Made by a program: the position numbers and the translations under genes
The notes under the pieces: generated by a model
Database searches by the model: none
The model's input: only the letters and a program-made list of their open reading frames with translations
What the model was told of the DNA's origin: nothing
Assembly (NCBI GenBank): GCA_016808115.1
Contig: JAEQBH010002960.1
Coordinates: 434,001-498,000, forward strand
Reading direction: 5' to 3'
DNA from: Tetrastigma voinierianum
Lineage: Eukaryota; Streptophyta; Magnoliopsida; Vitales; Vitaceae
Length of the DNA stretch: 64,000 nt
Part shown: positions 25,282 through 36,039 of the stretch, one piece after another
How positions within the stretch are numbered: the stretch's first letter is position 1
Layout: every line of letters begins with the position of its first letter

Positions 25282-25580
25282 GTTTTTGTATTGCAATATT
25301 GAAAATTGTATTGCAAGAGGATGGTTGTATTGTGACTTAGAGGTTGTAAAAGAGGTGGAAGTGTATTGCAGTTGGTTGGTTTGTATTGCAATAGAGTCCA
25401 ATCGTATTGCAGAGATAGAGGCTTGGTGGGCTGGATAGTATTGCAAGACACAAAGGTTTGTATTGCAATAGGTGTGCAGTAGGTTGGTAGTGTATTGCAA
25501 TACACTTAGTATATTGCAGCTAGGAAAGGAAATGTAGGTCGCAGAGAAATCAGATTTGCAAAACAGCTGTATTGCGACCG
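25282..25580 (+). repeat. Dispersed array of the nonamer TGTATTGCA
   Basis: At least ten copies or one-mismatch copies of TGTATTGCA (at about 25288, 25308, 25361, 25381, 25403, 25437, 25459, 25492, 25510 and 25568) within 300 bp, all in the same orientation. Spacings are irregular (about 20-60 bp) and the sequence between units is unrelated. This is motif clustering rather than a simple tandem repeat. Function is unknown; protein or small-RNA binding sites in the leader are possible. Confidence 0.8.
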
Positions 25581-26439
25581 AGGCCGCAAAGCCGGTAGGA
25601 ATCAGACAAGGTCGCATTGTATCGTGATACAGTGAGCTCGGGCTAGCAGTGGGAGGTTCACACGGCCAAGAAGGACTCGTGACTTATGCTGATAAGGTCA
25701 CGGATACCGGCGTCATGCAAAGACTCCTAGCTTCACCGACACTACGGGGCCACCGGGCCGCGCCCACAACACGGCCACGCTACGAGCGGCCCGCGGCGCA
25801 CGTGTCGCTCGCCTGGGTGCTCGTGGCACCGCTTGGTTTTTCTAACCCGGGTTTTCGACTCCTGATGTTTTTTGAGTCACCGGTTTGAACCCTTGCTCAT
25901 GAACACCGTCATCACAAAATTTTCCGAAAAAAAAATTATTTATTAAATTAAATAAAAATAAAATAAAATCACTAAAATTTGATAAAAATTTTAAAACAAA
26001 TTTTCAAAATAAAATTCGAAAAATAAAATTTTCGAAAATAAAATTTTTCGAAATAAATTTTCGAAAATAAAATTTGTTGAAAACAATATTTTAAATGCAA
26101 ATTGATTGCGATACACCGAGTTATGTGTATGATTAGTGTCCTGGGCCGTGGTTTCAGGCTCTTGTAGATACTGTATTGGATTTAACTACTATTCGAGATC
26201 GTGATCGCGCAGGTACTGCGTAGAAACTATACATGTACAAATGCATGTGAAAAGGGTGAATGCTAAGGTCAGAATCACGACCTTAGGGATTGATATCGAA
26301 ATGAACAAGAGAGCGATAGAACCTTTCAAATAAATAAATTGAGTGGTCTGAATTTAAATACACTTCGGGAAATGAACGGCTCGCTGATATTGGTTTAAGT
26401 TCCACAGAATCAAGATTCGCATTACTAGTTAGACCGAAG

Positions 26440-26900
26440 TGAAAATTAAACGATTCCTGCTGCCATGCTAATTGTGTAAATGGCTGGGCAGGCGACGATG
26501 ACGTGAGGACGTCCACCCGGCACTCGGTCGCACCACCGACATTCGACCGTGCTCATTTGATCAACAGCCTTACATATTTATAGGTATTACAACGAACGCT
26601 TATCGCACGAGCCGGTATAGCAAGTAGACGTGAAGATCCCAGTAACCTCCGTAGGTTTAGGACGATCATCCTCCTCGACCTTCGCTGTGGAGGAGATCCG
26701 ATGGTGGACGACCACGCTCATAAAGACGGTGCTGCGGTGCTATGGAAATTACCTCCGACACTACCAGATTGTAATTCAGCTGCGGTTCCAAATTTAAAGA
26801 GTGAGGCCCAAATATGGTGAAATGGGCAAGGAACTCTGGTGAGACCTTAGAGGAGCTGCATACGTGAGCCTCCCTAAGTGATGTGGCTGCATACATGATA
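26440..26900 (+). pseudogene. gag: gag remnant, outer element
   Basis: About 26505-26540 matches the first element's early gag region (GAGGACGTCCAC followed by GGCAC and GCACCACC). About 26660-26830 reads as the Gag capsid start: a GGDPMVDDH stretch near 26693, then LKSEAQIW near 26797-26820 where the family has the Q-L-x-G-E-A-x-x-W-W core. Two or more frame shifts and stops break it. Gag of this family assembles the particle that holds the element RNA. The C-terminal half with zinc knuckle is not found here; a possible displaced tail lies at 28015-28385. Confidence 0.68.
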
Positions 26901-27149
26901 GGTCGAGGCTGAGTTAGAGATCTCGGGGACTTACCTAAAGTGGACCCGAGATCATGGACATGTCAAAGCCGATGTCATCCTAGTACGCATAAATGATAAA
27001 TTTACAGATCAAGTATCGATCATGTAGCGTAGAGGCTACCGCCTATATGCAGGATCTCGCACTCGTGTGGTGTTTCAGGGCGACAAGCATGATATTTTGC
27101 CTCGATAGATACGAGTCCGTGTCGTGACGCTTAGGCGGCATTACCGCGA
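26901..27149 (+). other. Decayed protease/RT junction of outer element
   Basis: Aligns by eye with about 1680-1830 of the first element (shared GATCTC...GACCCGAGATCATGGACATGTC and CTATATGCAGGATCTCGCACT stretches), the segment just before RT. No intact Asp-Ser/Thr-Gly protease motif is visible. Confidence 0.5.
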
Positions 27150-28000
27150 GCCCCACCCAGAGGACTTAAGAGACCAGATCAGATTCACTCGAGTAATATG
27201 GCGCAGTATGTGGATGTTTTTCCAGATGAGCCACCCTACCACTCCACAAAGGCTGACAATTTCAGATCGGTTACACCCCACTTCACCCATCTCTATGACT
27301 CAAAGATAGATGGCATCAGCTGAGTTTGCAGTGAACTCGCAGTCCAAATACAGGAGCCATCGGACAAGTGGGTTCATTAGACCGAGCACTTCACCATGGG
27401 GCGCTCCGCTTCACTACAAAGAAGAAGATAAGACCCTTCGACCGTGATATCGACTACGTACAATAACAGGGTTACTTAACAAGAATCGTACCCATTACCA
27501 GGATTGACGAGATTTGTTCTGACCAGGTTGAGAGGAGCGAGCCCACTCCAAGATAGACCGTCAGACCGGTTACCATCACCGAGGTTAGGATGGCCAGATA
27601 TCCCTAAGATAGCGTTTAGGGACGGCGCATGCACTACGAGTTTGCTTTACGACTTCTGATTACTGGACGCACTCAACATTCACTGATCTCATGTATAAGA
27701 TATTCCAACCCATCTAGATCGGGCCACGTAGCTCTTCGTTGGATGACATTTCGATCTAATTCAGGCTAGAGTGGAGCATGAGTAATTAGCCTGAGGATCA
27801 GCCTTACGCTTGTTAAGAGACCATCAAACACGCCAAGTTCGTAAGTGCGAGCTTCGGGCCTAATGAGTCGAGATTTGTGTGGACACGTGATGTTAGCATC
27901 GTGATGCGCGACCCAGAGGCGTCGAGGCCGTGATGAGTCAGAGACGAATGTCAATCTTCGGCAGACGTTTTCGGGATTACCGGATATTACAGAGATTTGA
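27150..28000 (+). pseudogene. pol: Reverse transcriptase remnant, outer element
   Basis: By frame-hopping: Y-V-D-V-F-P-D-E-P-P at about 27207-27235 (start of RT), ELAVQIQE near 27330, a V-K-K-x-D-like stretch near 27420, a decayed YVDD region near 27735-27755 (the first element has FVDDILIYS there) followed by VEHE, and the RT end EAVMSQRRMS near 27926-27955. Stops and frame changes are frequent and the catalytic Asp pair is not readable in one frame. Family role: copies element RNA to DNA inside the particle. Confidence 0.72.
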
Positions 28001-28014
28001 GAATGGGCCGTCAG

Positions 28015-28385
28015 TCTATCTGGGGCGCGACGAGGATTCACCTACGGATACGGACTCCATGGTCAGCGGCCCCGACCATGCAGGTCGAGGAGCACGTAAC
28101 ACTCCTGGATACGGGTGTTGGTAGAAAGAGGGAGGATCAGTCTCCTTCTGGTTCAGGGAAGAGGCAGAAGACTTTTTCTTCACATGAGTTTCAGGACTAG
28201 GGCCAAGATTGGGCACGTGAGACGGATCGTCTCGCAGACAGGGACCCAAGATCTCGTGGACACCCAGCCCCAAGCAAATTGCAGGATGCAGAGTATACAG
28301 TTCATTCCTCCACACCCTAGTACGAGTCAGAGGAACCAGTTTCGGTTTCGAGGTGCTATACAAGCACTCCCAAAGAAGACGTAGG
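28015..28385 (+). pseudogene. Gag-tail-like Ser/Arg/Gln-rich segment, out of usual order
   Basis: Two overlapping open frames end here (27997-28200 and 28115-28384). They read as a charged, low-complexity linker (GRKREDQSPSGSGKRQKT, then PSTSQRNQFRFRGAIQALP) of the type found between the capsid and zinc knuckle in plant Ty3/gypsy Gag. That assignment is by composition and would place a gag piece between RT and integrase, where RNase H is expected and not seen. It may reflect recombination between element copies or an assembly error. Confidence 0.4.
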
Positions 28386-28739
28386 CCGTGAGGGGCCGAG
28401 TGCGGTCAAGTCGAGACGATCAGAGTTGCACAAATGGAAGCGTAACAGACCTTTAGGGTGGCAGACCTATTGGTTGTTGATTGTCGGTCGACATTGATGA
28501 AATGACAACCATCGGCTGTCAAGACTTAATTCCAACCGCTGTCATAACCGACACGACATCGACGGAAGCTGGGGAGGCTGGGCGCCTTGCAGTAGCTCCG
28601 CGATGTACGCCTTCCCTGTGACGAGCAGAGTTGACCCGATAGAGCCTGGAGTGACTCGAGACAAAACACACCTGACATGGCTGTCACGCCAGACCGAGAG
28701 TTAAGTGATGTGAGCTCCGAGGACTCGAGAGATTCGATA
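28386..28739 (+). other. Unrecognised internal sequence of outer element
   Basis: Between the gag-like segment and integrase. It contains a CGGTCGACATTGATGAAATGAC stretch and no motif I can place. RNase H signatures (for example YHPxKANVVADA) are not visible. Confidence 0.35.
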
Positions 28740-29366
28740 CCCTTCTAAATCAGACGTGTCAGCTGGGCCTAAGAAGGATCGACATATGGATGTCATTCGC
28801 GATACGACTGTATCGCATTCATCGATTGTCGCGACAGACTCGAAGGTCACCGCACGCCCAAGTAAGGCACAAGGTAGGTTAGGTATGTAGCTGACATTAT
28901 ATACAGCAGATAGAGACATGCTAATAGCATGCGTCCCATCATAAGTGGCAAATTGAAGAGCATTTGTTCCTAGTGGAATCTTTCGCCACAACAATAGTTA
29001 TCAAAGCAGATAATGAATTGCACCAGATGGCGATTGTACTGGAGGCCATGTGTGTCACCGGTTAGGTTGAACCGAGGTGAGCGCCAGCCCCATCAATCGG
29101 TCCCGACTGACAGAGACACCTCCGGCATGCTGAAATGATATCGATAATGTTTCACCCGCCAGAGCCGCAAGAGCTACGCCGGGAGGCGCCACGCCAACCC
29201 CAGCCAAGGCCGTGATCACGTCTTCGGGCGCGACGCCTAAAAGAGGATACAAAGTTCGATAAGCGAGGGAAGTTATTGCCGAGGTCCGTTGGGCCTTTCG
29301 AGCAGACTGCGATAAAAGACTGCCGCATCGGCAAGATACGCCCAAATTGGATAGGTGTCCACGAGG
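28740..29366 (+). pseudogene. pol: Integrase remnant, outer element (left part, interrupted by insertion)
   Basis: Frame-hopping gives a S-x-I-V-x-x-D-S-K-V-T-A-R stretch near 28816-28860 (catalytic core, second Asp region), S-x-x-x-A/L-x-T near 28870-28910, EDMLIAC near 28915-28935, then HNNSYQ at about 28990-29006 and M-A near 29024. The C-terminal part is decayed and ends with V-H-E-V-F at about 29357-29371, where the minus-strand element has inserted. The frame resumes with H-V-S at 39463. Family role: inserts element DNA into the host chromosome. Confidence 0.72.
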
Positions 29367-29371
29367 TATTT
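29367..29371. repeat. Left target-site duplication TATTT of nested element
   Basis: TATTT directly precedes the LTR terminus TGACACACCCCC at 29372 and is repeated perfectly at 39458-39462 just after the other LTR terminus CTACA. The matching 5-bp pair defines the nested element's ends to the base. Confidence 0.9.
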
Positions 29372-31007
29372 TGACACACCCCCACCCCCTTCCAGTGGCG
29401 GGCGTGTCGGGCCACTCCATTAGAGTCCCTTCACCAAGCACTTAACCGACTGTAACTCCCATGTCGGGGCCGCATTGCTTCGCTAAACCTCCTATAAAAA
29501 TTTTTCTTTCAAACTTAGGATTCAAAATCTTAGCAAATGAAAAACTGGCGAAAGATGACTACGTAGCCAGTCAAATTCCAAATCCTGTATACATCCAATT
29601 TACACTATATCCAAAATATGGCAACCAGCATACCAACACATTTCCACAAAATCACACTATGTACATATATATGCTCCATTATACAAGTTCAAAGTATTTC
29701 CTTACACAATATTATTAATTACAACACTGATATAAATGTCGTGAGAACTTAATCCGCTTCCAGTCATCCGAGTGTCCGTGACCGGAAAATAGTTTTTAAA
29801 ATAGAAAATAATGGTTCTAAACGAAACTGTAAATATCAGGATGCTTATAAACGTTTTGCTTTTCTCCGGAAAACATCTCAAAATGTAAAACTCTTTTTAC
29901 AATTATTTTTCGTGCTTTTCTTTGCTTTTTCAAGTTTCTAAAACTTTTCTTCGTCATTTGCTTTCAGATTTGTTTGGTTTTAAAAGTTTCTAAAACTTTT
30001 CTTTTACTGTTGCTTGTTTGCTTTTCTTTAAAAGCTTATAAAACTCTTATCGGTTATTGCGAAGTTTATAAACTTCAAATTTCTTTTTGTTGGCTTTTAT
30101 CTCTTTGTTGTTTTGAAAAGCTTTCTAAACCTTCACAAACTCATAAGCTTTCTCAAAACTTTTTTCATAAAAACTTTGTTCTACCAACCGCATTCTTTGG
30201 AAATAAAACCGAGCCCGGCTCCAACCGCTTGCTTTAAAACTCTCCTAGTTCTGGCGAGCCAGAACCAATGGTTGATTTTTCAAACCGATATTACGCTTAT
30301 AAAACATCAACCACCTGAGCCTATTTTTGCTTATCAGACTTAAACGAACACGAGTTCGGGGGCGATCAAGTGCTTCTGGAAGGACTCGTTGTCCGCATCA
30401 CCTTTTTCCGCGACACATAACTGACCCTGGTCAGCCATCACCATAATTCTGGGGCTTGGGGATCATAACCTTATATACCCTCACAGACGCGCTACCTGGC
30501 CCCTTTAAACGCACGACGATGTCCTAAGCTCTGTCACCAGCAAACCAAAACGCATGTATGAGATCCTAACACCAATCGCGGCACGACTTTAATACCTCCG
30601 AATCGGCCTTCTCGCTTTAGAACTGTGGGAAGGCCGTTTTTCACAAACATTCTTTGTCATTGTCATTATTTGAAAATGGCTTTAATTATTCAAAAACCAT
30701 TTACTTACTGTTGCTGTAAAACGGGTTTTACAATTCAAAACCATTCGCATTTCTAATTCATTGCTTGTTTCTGAAAACGGTTTGCAAATCAAACCACGAA
30801 ATACCAAATAGAAACAAATTTTTATAATAATAATAATACACTAAGATTTTGAAAACGAAGCTGTAATCACTCCACCTTTTTCTCGCTACTAAAATTTTGA
30901 GCACGATTCCACAAATTTTTCCCGCCTCATTTTTAAATTCTACACATTCGATGATTATACCTCATAATGTCAAAGATAATCCAACCAAATACTATTCGCT
31001 ATTTACT

Positions 31008-31122
31008 ATGCGCGATTTACTATGCGTGATTTACTATGCACGATTTACTATGCACGATTTACTATGCATGATTTACTATGTGTACTATGCACTATGCACT
31101 ATGCACTATGCACTATGCACTT
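31008..31122. repeat. Minisatellite of TACTATGC(A/G)(C/T)GATT units
   Basis: About six 14-bp units (TTTACTATGCRYGA) pass into five 7-bp units (ACTATGC). The corresponding block in the 5' LTR (about 38468-38585) has the same two-part design in a more degraded form. It is therefore part of the LTR. Confidence 0.9.
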
Positions 31123-31483
31123 ATACGTATTCATAATGATTACTATTTGCTAATGCATATTCATACGCATTTACTATTTCACATGGAACCGTGAAATCCT
31201 GATTTTGTGACTCACACGTAGCTCTCGCCGCTAGAAAGAACTTTACCTACTCCATCCAAACGCTGACCACTATAATACCGTAGATCCGGTAAAAACTAAA
31301 AATCTGATTTTAACGAGCATTTACCCCAATTCTCGTGAAATCTTGTGGTTTCTCGTACTAATGTTGCAAATTTCGTCATGAGAAGCACTTTTCATGTTTA
31401 TCCCGACGAATTCTGACGGACAAGTTTCCGTGAATCTAAGAAAGAAGAATAAGAGAATAAAAACTAAAAAAAAAAACAAACTG

Positions 31484-31508
31484 ATCTTCTGCCTTCTGCC
31501 TTCTGCCG
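31484..31508. repeat. CTTCTGC heptamer repeat in LTR
   Basis: Three units of CTTCTGC before CGTGCCTTTGATATC. The partner LTR has four units at about 38940-38968, a difference of one repeat unit between the two LTRs of one element. Confidence 0.88.
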
Positions 31509-32036
31509 TGCCTTTGATATCTTTATGTTTTTTTTTTTCATGTGCACTCCACATATCTCTTTTATTCCATTTCTGGTCCGTTTCGCACTAAACAATTTAT
31601 TTCACCTTGCCTAATTTTATTATCCTTAATCAATACTTTAAATATTATGCTATTTTTCTACCCTTTAAAATCCCGCTTTCTGTGTTTCACTTAAACCCAT
31701 CGCCTGCACTCGTAAAATATTCGACCGCCCTCGTAATTTAACGAAACTTTCCTAAGCCACTAGATTTCCTCATGAGGCTAATCTAACTACAAATTCGCTT
31801 GGCCATCCATGATCTGTAATTTTCGGTATCAAAAAATTAAGGAGAATTCATTATTATTATTTTACTATTTAAACTTCCATAAATTATACTTTCACTCCCT
31901 TCATTTTCTCTCTTAATTGCAAAGCGCCACATTTCTTTAAAAACTTTACAATTCCATCTCCTTACAATGGCACTCGTGCAATACATGCATTCCCTACGCT
32001 ACATATACTATGCACCCCATCGGACAAAGGCTACAA

Positions 32037-32052
32037 ATCCTCCCTCCTTTGA
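32037..32052 (-). promoter_or_regulatory. Polypurine tract of nested element
   Basis: On the minus strand CAAAGGAGGGAGGATT follows GGGGACGAAATGTT and leads into the LTR start TGTAGCC at 32035. This is the standard 3' junction of plant Ty3/gypsy elements. Confidence 0.82.
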
Positions 32053-33469
32053 ACATTTCGTCCCCGAACGAACAACTAAACTCAAAGGAAAGGAAAATAC
32101 CCTAACCGAAAAATAATTGAGGAGACTGGACGGCGCATCCGAACCTCCCGTCCTGGCAACCGCCCATCCTACGATTTTTCCACAATACTTTAACCAAAGG
32201 ATCACCTTACTCCTCAACACTGCTCCTTGCGATCTACAATCCGCACGTGTTTCAAGTCGTTCCCTTTTAGCCGCACCGCTACTCTTTAGCACATGTGAAG
32301 GATCTTGGATGTATTTCTAACACGACACATGGAATGCGCCATGAATCCGATAACTCCTATGAATCCTCAATTTATAAGCCACCGGGTCCCACCTTGCCCA
32401 AAATCCTCATAAGGTCCTATATATCTTGGACTAAGCTTCCTCAAGCTTCCCAAATCTCAACACACACCTTTCCAAGTGTGAAATCTTCAAAAGACTTGGT
32501 CACCTATCTCGAATTGTAAGTCTCTACGACGTCGCTATCTCTTGCCATCTTTGCTATCACTAACAACTTTTACTTTCTCCGCCGATCCGCACTCCAATTG
32601 GGCCTACTAGTCTTCTCTCACCAACCTCATCCCAACACACTGGAGTCCTACATTTCCTGCCATATAGTGCCTCAAATGGAGCCATGTCTATACTGGCCTG
32701 ATAGCCGTTTGTTGCAGCGAACCCATAGTGCCAAATGAGTATCCTAACTCCTTGAATTCCATCACACAAGTTTCGGCGATATCCTCTAACGCCCGAATTC
32801 GGCCCTTCGACCGCCATCCGTCTGGTGACGAACAGGCCAAATGCAGCGTGAGTACATAACGCCGTCAGAATCCAGCCAAAACCTGACATAACCTCCTGTG
32901 GGTCTCGACCAAACTATCGAAACTGAACCCGGGCGAAGTCTCAATTATCTCATCTACATACAATTTGGGCCTAACTTTCCCAAGGACCGTCATTGAAACC
33001 CGTAGAAAATGAGCGACTTCACAACCATCAACTATTACCTATCGCATCATGTTGCCTCCGAGTCCGTGGAAGACCCGTAACAAAATCCATAAAGTGATTT
33101 TCTCCCATTTCCATACTAGAATAAAGGGAGTAATCAGATCTTCCCCACGGCTTCGATGCTCGCCTTCACCGCCGATTACGTTGTATCCTGAGACGAAACT
33201 TGCAATTTCTTTCTTCATCCCATTCCACTGCAAGAATGCTCTTCAAAGTCCTCGTACATTTCTGGGTACACTCGATGTGGCAGATACGTTGCATGAATGT
33301 AAGCTTCTTCCATAATGTCTCTTCGCCGCCATACTCCGCACACACACATTCTCTGTCCTTTCACTATCATACCGTCATCTATAATATGAAACTCCGCTTT
33401 CTTTCCAAAAATGGTTTAACTCAATACCATTTGCTTGCTTTGCTAATATTTTCTTAAATTACTCAGATT

Positions 33470-34075
33470 GTAGAGATGCCCATCGACTAGTAGCACTCCT
33501 GTGTCCCGTCAATCTCTTGGGAGGCGAAAGCGAACTCAGCTTTAATGAGGATATCCTACATGAGGGACTCCACCAGCAGACCCAGGGGTCACGGCGGTGT
33601 GGACCCCATTAATAAAAGGCGCTGACGACACTCGGTGTGCCCCCACGATCCTCGATTTTGAGTCGACTCGGTGTCACACTCACAGCTCGCCTCTTGGGTG
33701 ATCTCCCATTGACACGGCCACCGACCGACCAGTGCTAAGATCTGCTCCTACATAATGGCACCAACCGAGCCACTAGCTCACCGGCACCCACTCATGTAAG
33801 AACTCTCGCATTCTGCCCTGCGTCCCGCGCCTTCCGAGCCAACTTGTGAAAGGAGGTCCCTATGGGATATATCACTGGGCTCCAGCCCTGGTCACCCAAA
33901 AGCCGAATAGGTGGGGCTCGCACCCGAGGGTGGGGTCGTCACAATATAACAATCTAATGTGGCTCTGATACCAAATGGACACACCCCCACCCCCTACTAG
34001 CGGCGGGTGTGCTGGCCACTCCATAGAAATCCCTAGCCATTACCTCTAACGACTAGAAACTTATGTTTTCTTTCC
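33470..34075 (-). mobile_element. Embedded fragment: LTR end, primer site and leader of a related element
   Basis: Inside pol, between RNase H and integrase, lies a block that on the minus strand reads LTR 3' end (GGGTGGGGGTGTGTCCA, ending at 33978), then a perfect initiator-Met primer site TGGTATCAGAGC, then a GC-rich leader. The LTR part (about 33979-34075) matches the LTR ends at 29372 and 36946. Pol signal ends near 34090 on one side and resumes by about 33450 on the other, so the block is additional. It is colinear with the host element's orientation. Possible origins are template switching during reverse transcription, a nested insertion later deleted, or misassembly. Confidence 0.75.
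33964..33976 (-). promoter_or_regulatory. Intact initiator-Met tRNA primer binding site
   Basis: GGCTCTGATACCA on the + strand is the exact complement of TGGTATCAGAGCC. It lies two bases from an LTR terminus (TGTGTCCA). This is the only perfect copy of the site I see in the window and it anchors the interpretation of the degraded ones at 24310, 36931 and 15116. Confidence 0.88.
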
Positions 34076-35640
34076 TTTTTCTATCTCTTCCTTAAGCTTA
34101 ATCATTTGTGGATTCAGTGACTGCCCTGCTAGAATCTGGTCCACTAGAAGTGGTCTAACATGAACGTATAATAAGGCTCCCCCGAATCCTCAACCTCCAA
34201 TATCACCCCTAATGCTCCTTTAGATCCACCAATAATGAAGATAACCCGATCTCATATGAGACAAAGAATTTCTCCGGTCAGCCATACTAAAGGCATCCGC
34301 TACTTACATTAGCTTTTCCCGAATGGTACTGATAATACGCCTTGGGTTTTTAATCGCCTCAAGCCATCTTCTTGTCTCAGTTTAACTCTTTCGGGTGAAA
34401 ATATATCAGCATTTTTATGATCTGTAAAGATCCTACAAGGAACACCATATAAGTAATGCCTCCATATTTTTAGGGCAAACACGACTGCTGCAAGCTCTAA
34501 GTCATGTGGCACTCTCCTCTACGCTTCTTCTTCAACCGCCTGCAGGCATATGCAACTCACCCTATCATTCCGCATCAAACACAACCAAGGCCTCGCCTGA
34601 AGCATCACTATAAACCACAACCCATCTTTTCCATCGGGTAACTAGAACCTGAAATTCGGAAGTCAATCTACTCTTCAACTCTTCGAAACTCTCGACTGTG
34701 CATCTACCCAATCATACTTAATCCCTCTTTCCTCACACTGGGTCACAGGGTCGCTATCTCTGAGAACCCTCAACAAACTTCCCGTAATATCCCGGCTAAA
34801 CCAAGGAAACTCGACCACATTCTTGGGTGGTTTCAATTTAATTAACGCTTCTATTTTCTCGGGGATCCACACTCACACCATCACCGAAATCACATGACCT
34901 AAAGAATGTCAATCTATCAAGCCAAACCGACATTCGCTTCAACTCAAGATATAACTCCGTCTCCCTTAGGGTCCTGTAATACAACTCTAGGTGCTCAATG
35001 TTCCTCCGAATCCACCCGAATACACTAGGATATCATCACAAAGACTACGACGAACCCATCCAAATACTACCGGAATAACGGTTCATCAAATCCATAAACG
35101 TCACGGAGCATTAGTCAAAAACCAAATGGCATTACCAAAACTCATAATGCCTCGTGAGCTGTCCCGAATGCGCCTTAGGTACATCACTCTCCCGCACCTC
35201 AATCGATGATACCTCGACCTCAAGTCTATCTCGAGTATACTCGGATCCCTGGAGTTGATCAAATAACCCATCATCGTAGGAGAACATCACCGACATGGAT
35301 GGTAACTCGCTCAACCGTCAGAATCAATACACAACCGCAAACTCCCATCTTCTTTTTCACGAAGAGAACTGAGCTCCCTACTGGGATACGCCTACCGAAC
35401 TAATCCCTTACTTAACAATTCTTCTAACCGAGCCTTAAGCCTTCAACTCAGTAGAGCCATCCTTATAAAGCGAGGAATGGAAATGGGCTTAGTCCCTGGG
35501 ATCAAATCAATGGTGAACTCCACCCCTTCCGGGAGGAAATCCCATATCATCTGGGAATACATCCGGGAACTCTAACAACCTGGAATCTCATCCACTAGAG
35601 TCCCCTCCTTTCTTGTCTCCACCACATAAGCTAGATAACC

Positions 35641-36039
35641 CTGACAACCCTTATGTAGCATTCCTCTCATACGCATGGCGGGAGATCATATCGAAGATAA
35701 CTCGTGCATTCCCTAACTTTACCCCTCCAATTTCCGGCCTATGAAACTCTTCTACTTCCTTTTATAACCACGTATATGCATCATGATCAAGGATAGAAAT
35801 ACTGGGGCTGATCATAACTGAGCCGCATCTCAGATCTTGTCGAGTCACAAAGATAAACTCGGGCCCGAGTACTGCCTCTGGTCTCAGATCCCCCTCAAAC
35901 TACCGCCCTACAACCCTACCCTTGCTTTTCTTTCTATCAGACTAACCAGAACACAGTCGCCTCAAATAAGTATTCCTTTACTTTCCCGTCTACTTTGATA
36001 CATGGTTGTAGTGCTTTGCTCAACTCTTAGAGCGGTCCC
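35641..36039 (-). other. Gag-to-RT connecting region of nested element
   Basis: About 400 bp where protease and zinc knuckle would be expected. On the minus strand I can recognise neither a clear Asp-Thr/Ser-Gly motif nor a CCHC box. Sequence quality is poor and the domains may be present but unreadable. Confidence 0.4.

Larger units (their letters stand above)
24322..26440 (+). other. Long leader (5' untranslated region) of outer element
   Basis: About 2.1 kb between primer site and gag with no coding signal. It is organised in blocks: a GC-rich part to about 24680, a set of AAATAAATTT palindromic units (24725-25062), A/T homopolymer-rich DNA, an array of TGTATTGCA motifs (25282-25580), a GC-rich block (25640-25860) and an AT-rich block (25920-26090). 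The last two resemble the start of the window, upstream of gag in the first element. Confidence 0.6.
29372..32035 (-). repeat. 3' LTR of nested element (2.66 kb)
   Basis: Direct copy of 36946-39457. Over 29580-29710 and 37140-37275 the two share an almost perfect block (from CCAATTTACACTATATCCAA to AAGTATTTCCTTACACAATA), while neighbouring blocks differ strongly. Other landmarks are ACTTTTCTTTTACTG, a TACTATGC minisatellite (31008-31122), CTTCTGC units (31486-31507) and the terminal CTACA at 32031-32035. Confidence 0.88.
32150..35640 (-). pseudogene. pol: pol remnant of nested element (RT, RNase H, integrase), split by a foreign block
   Basis: Minus strand, 5' to 3'. RT starts near 35590 with FPDVFPDD and VEFTIDLIPGTKPIS (about 35540-35490), KEDGSLRLCID near 35345, and catalytic DDILVYS at about 35035-35010. 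The RT end (PEKIEALIKLKPPKNVVEF) is at about 34866-34810 and RNase H (HDLELAAVVFALKIWRHYLYG, TDHK) at about 34510-34420. After a 0.6-kb foreign block the frame resumes with DDGMIVKGQRMC near 33390, MKKEIASFVSG near 33220, WKWEKIT near 33110, and YQASIDMAPFEALYGRK at about 32710-32660 with CWDEVGERRLVGP. Past about 32560 the tail is decayed. Many stops and frameshifts; enzymes not made as read. Confidence 0.85.

Noticed and set aside
25189..25617. Minus-strand frame of 142 codons with repeated Q-Y/C-N-T residues
   Set aside because: The repetition comes from the TGTATTGCA motif cluster; there is no start context, no homologue recognised, and it lies in a retrotransposon leader.
31008..31122. 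Possible CRISPR-like array
   Set aside because: Units are contiguous 14-bp and 7-bp repeats without unique spacers, located in a plant LTR; it is a minisatellite.
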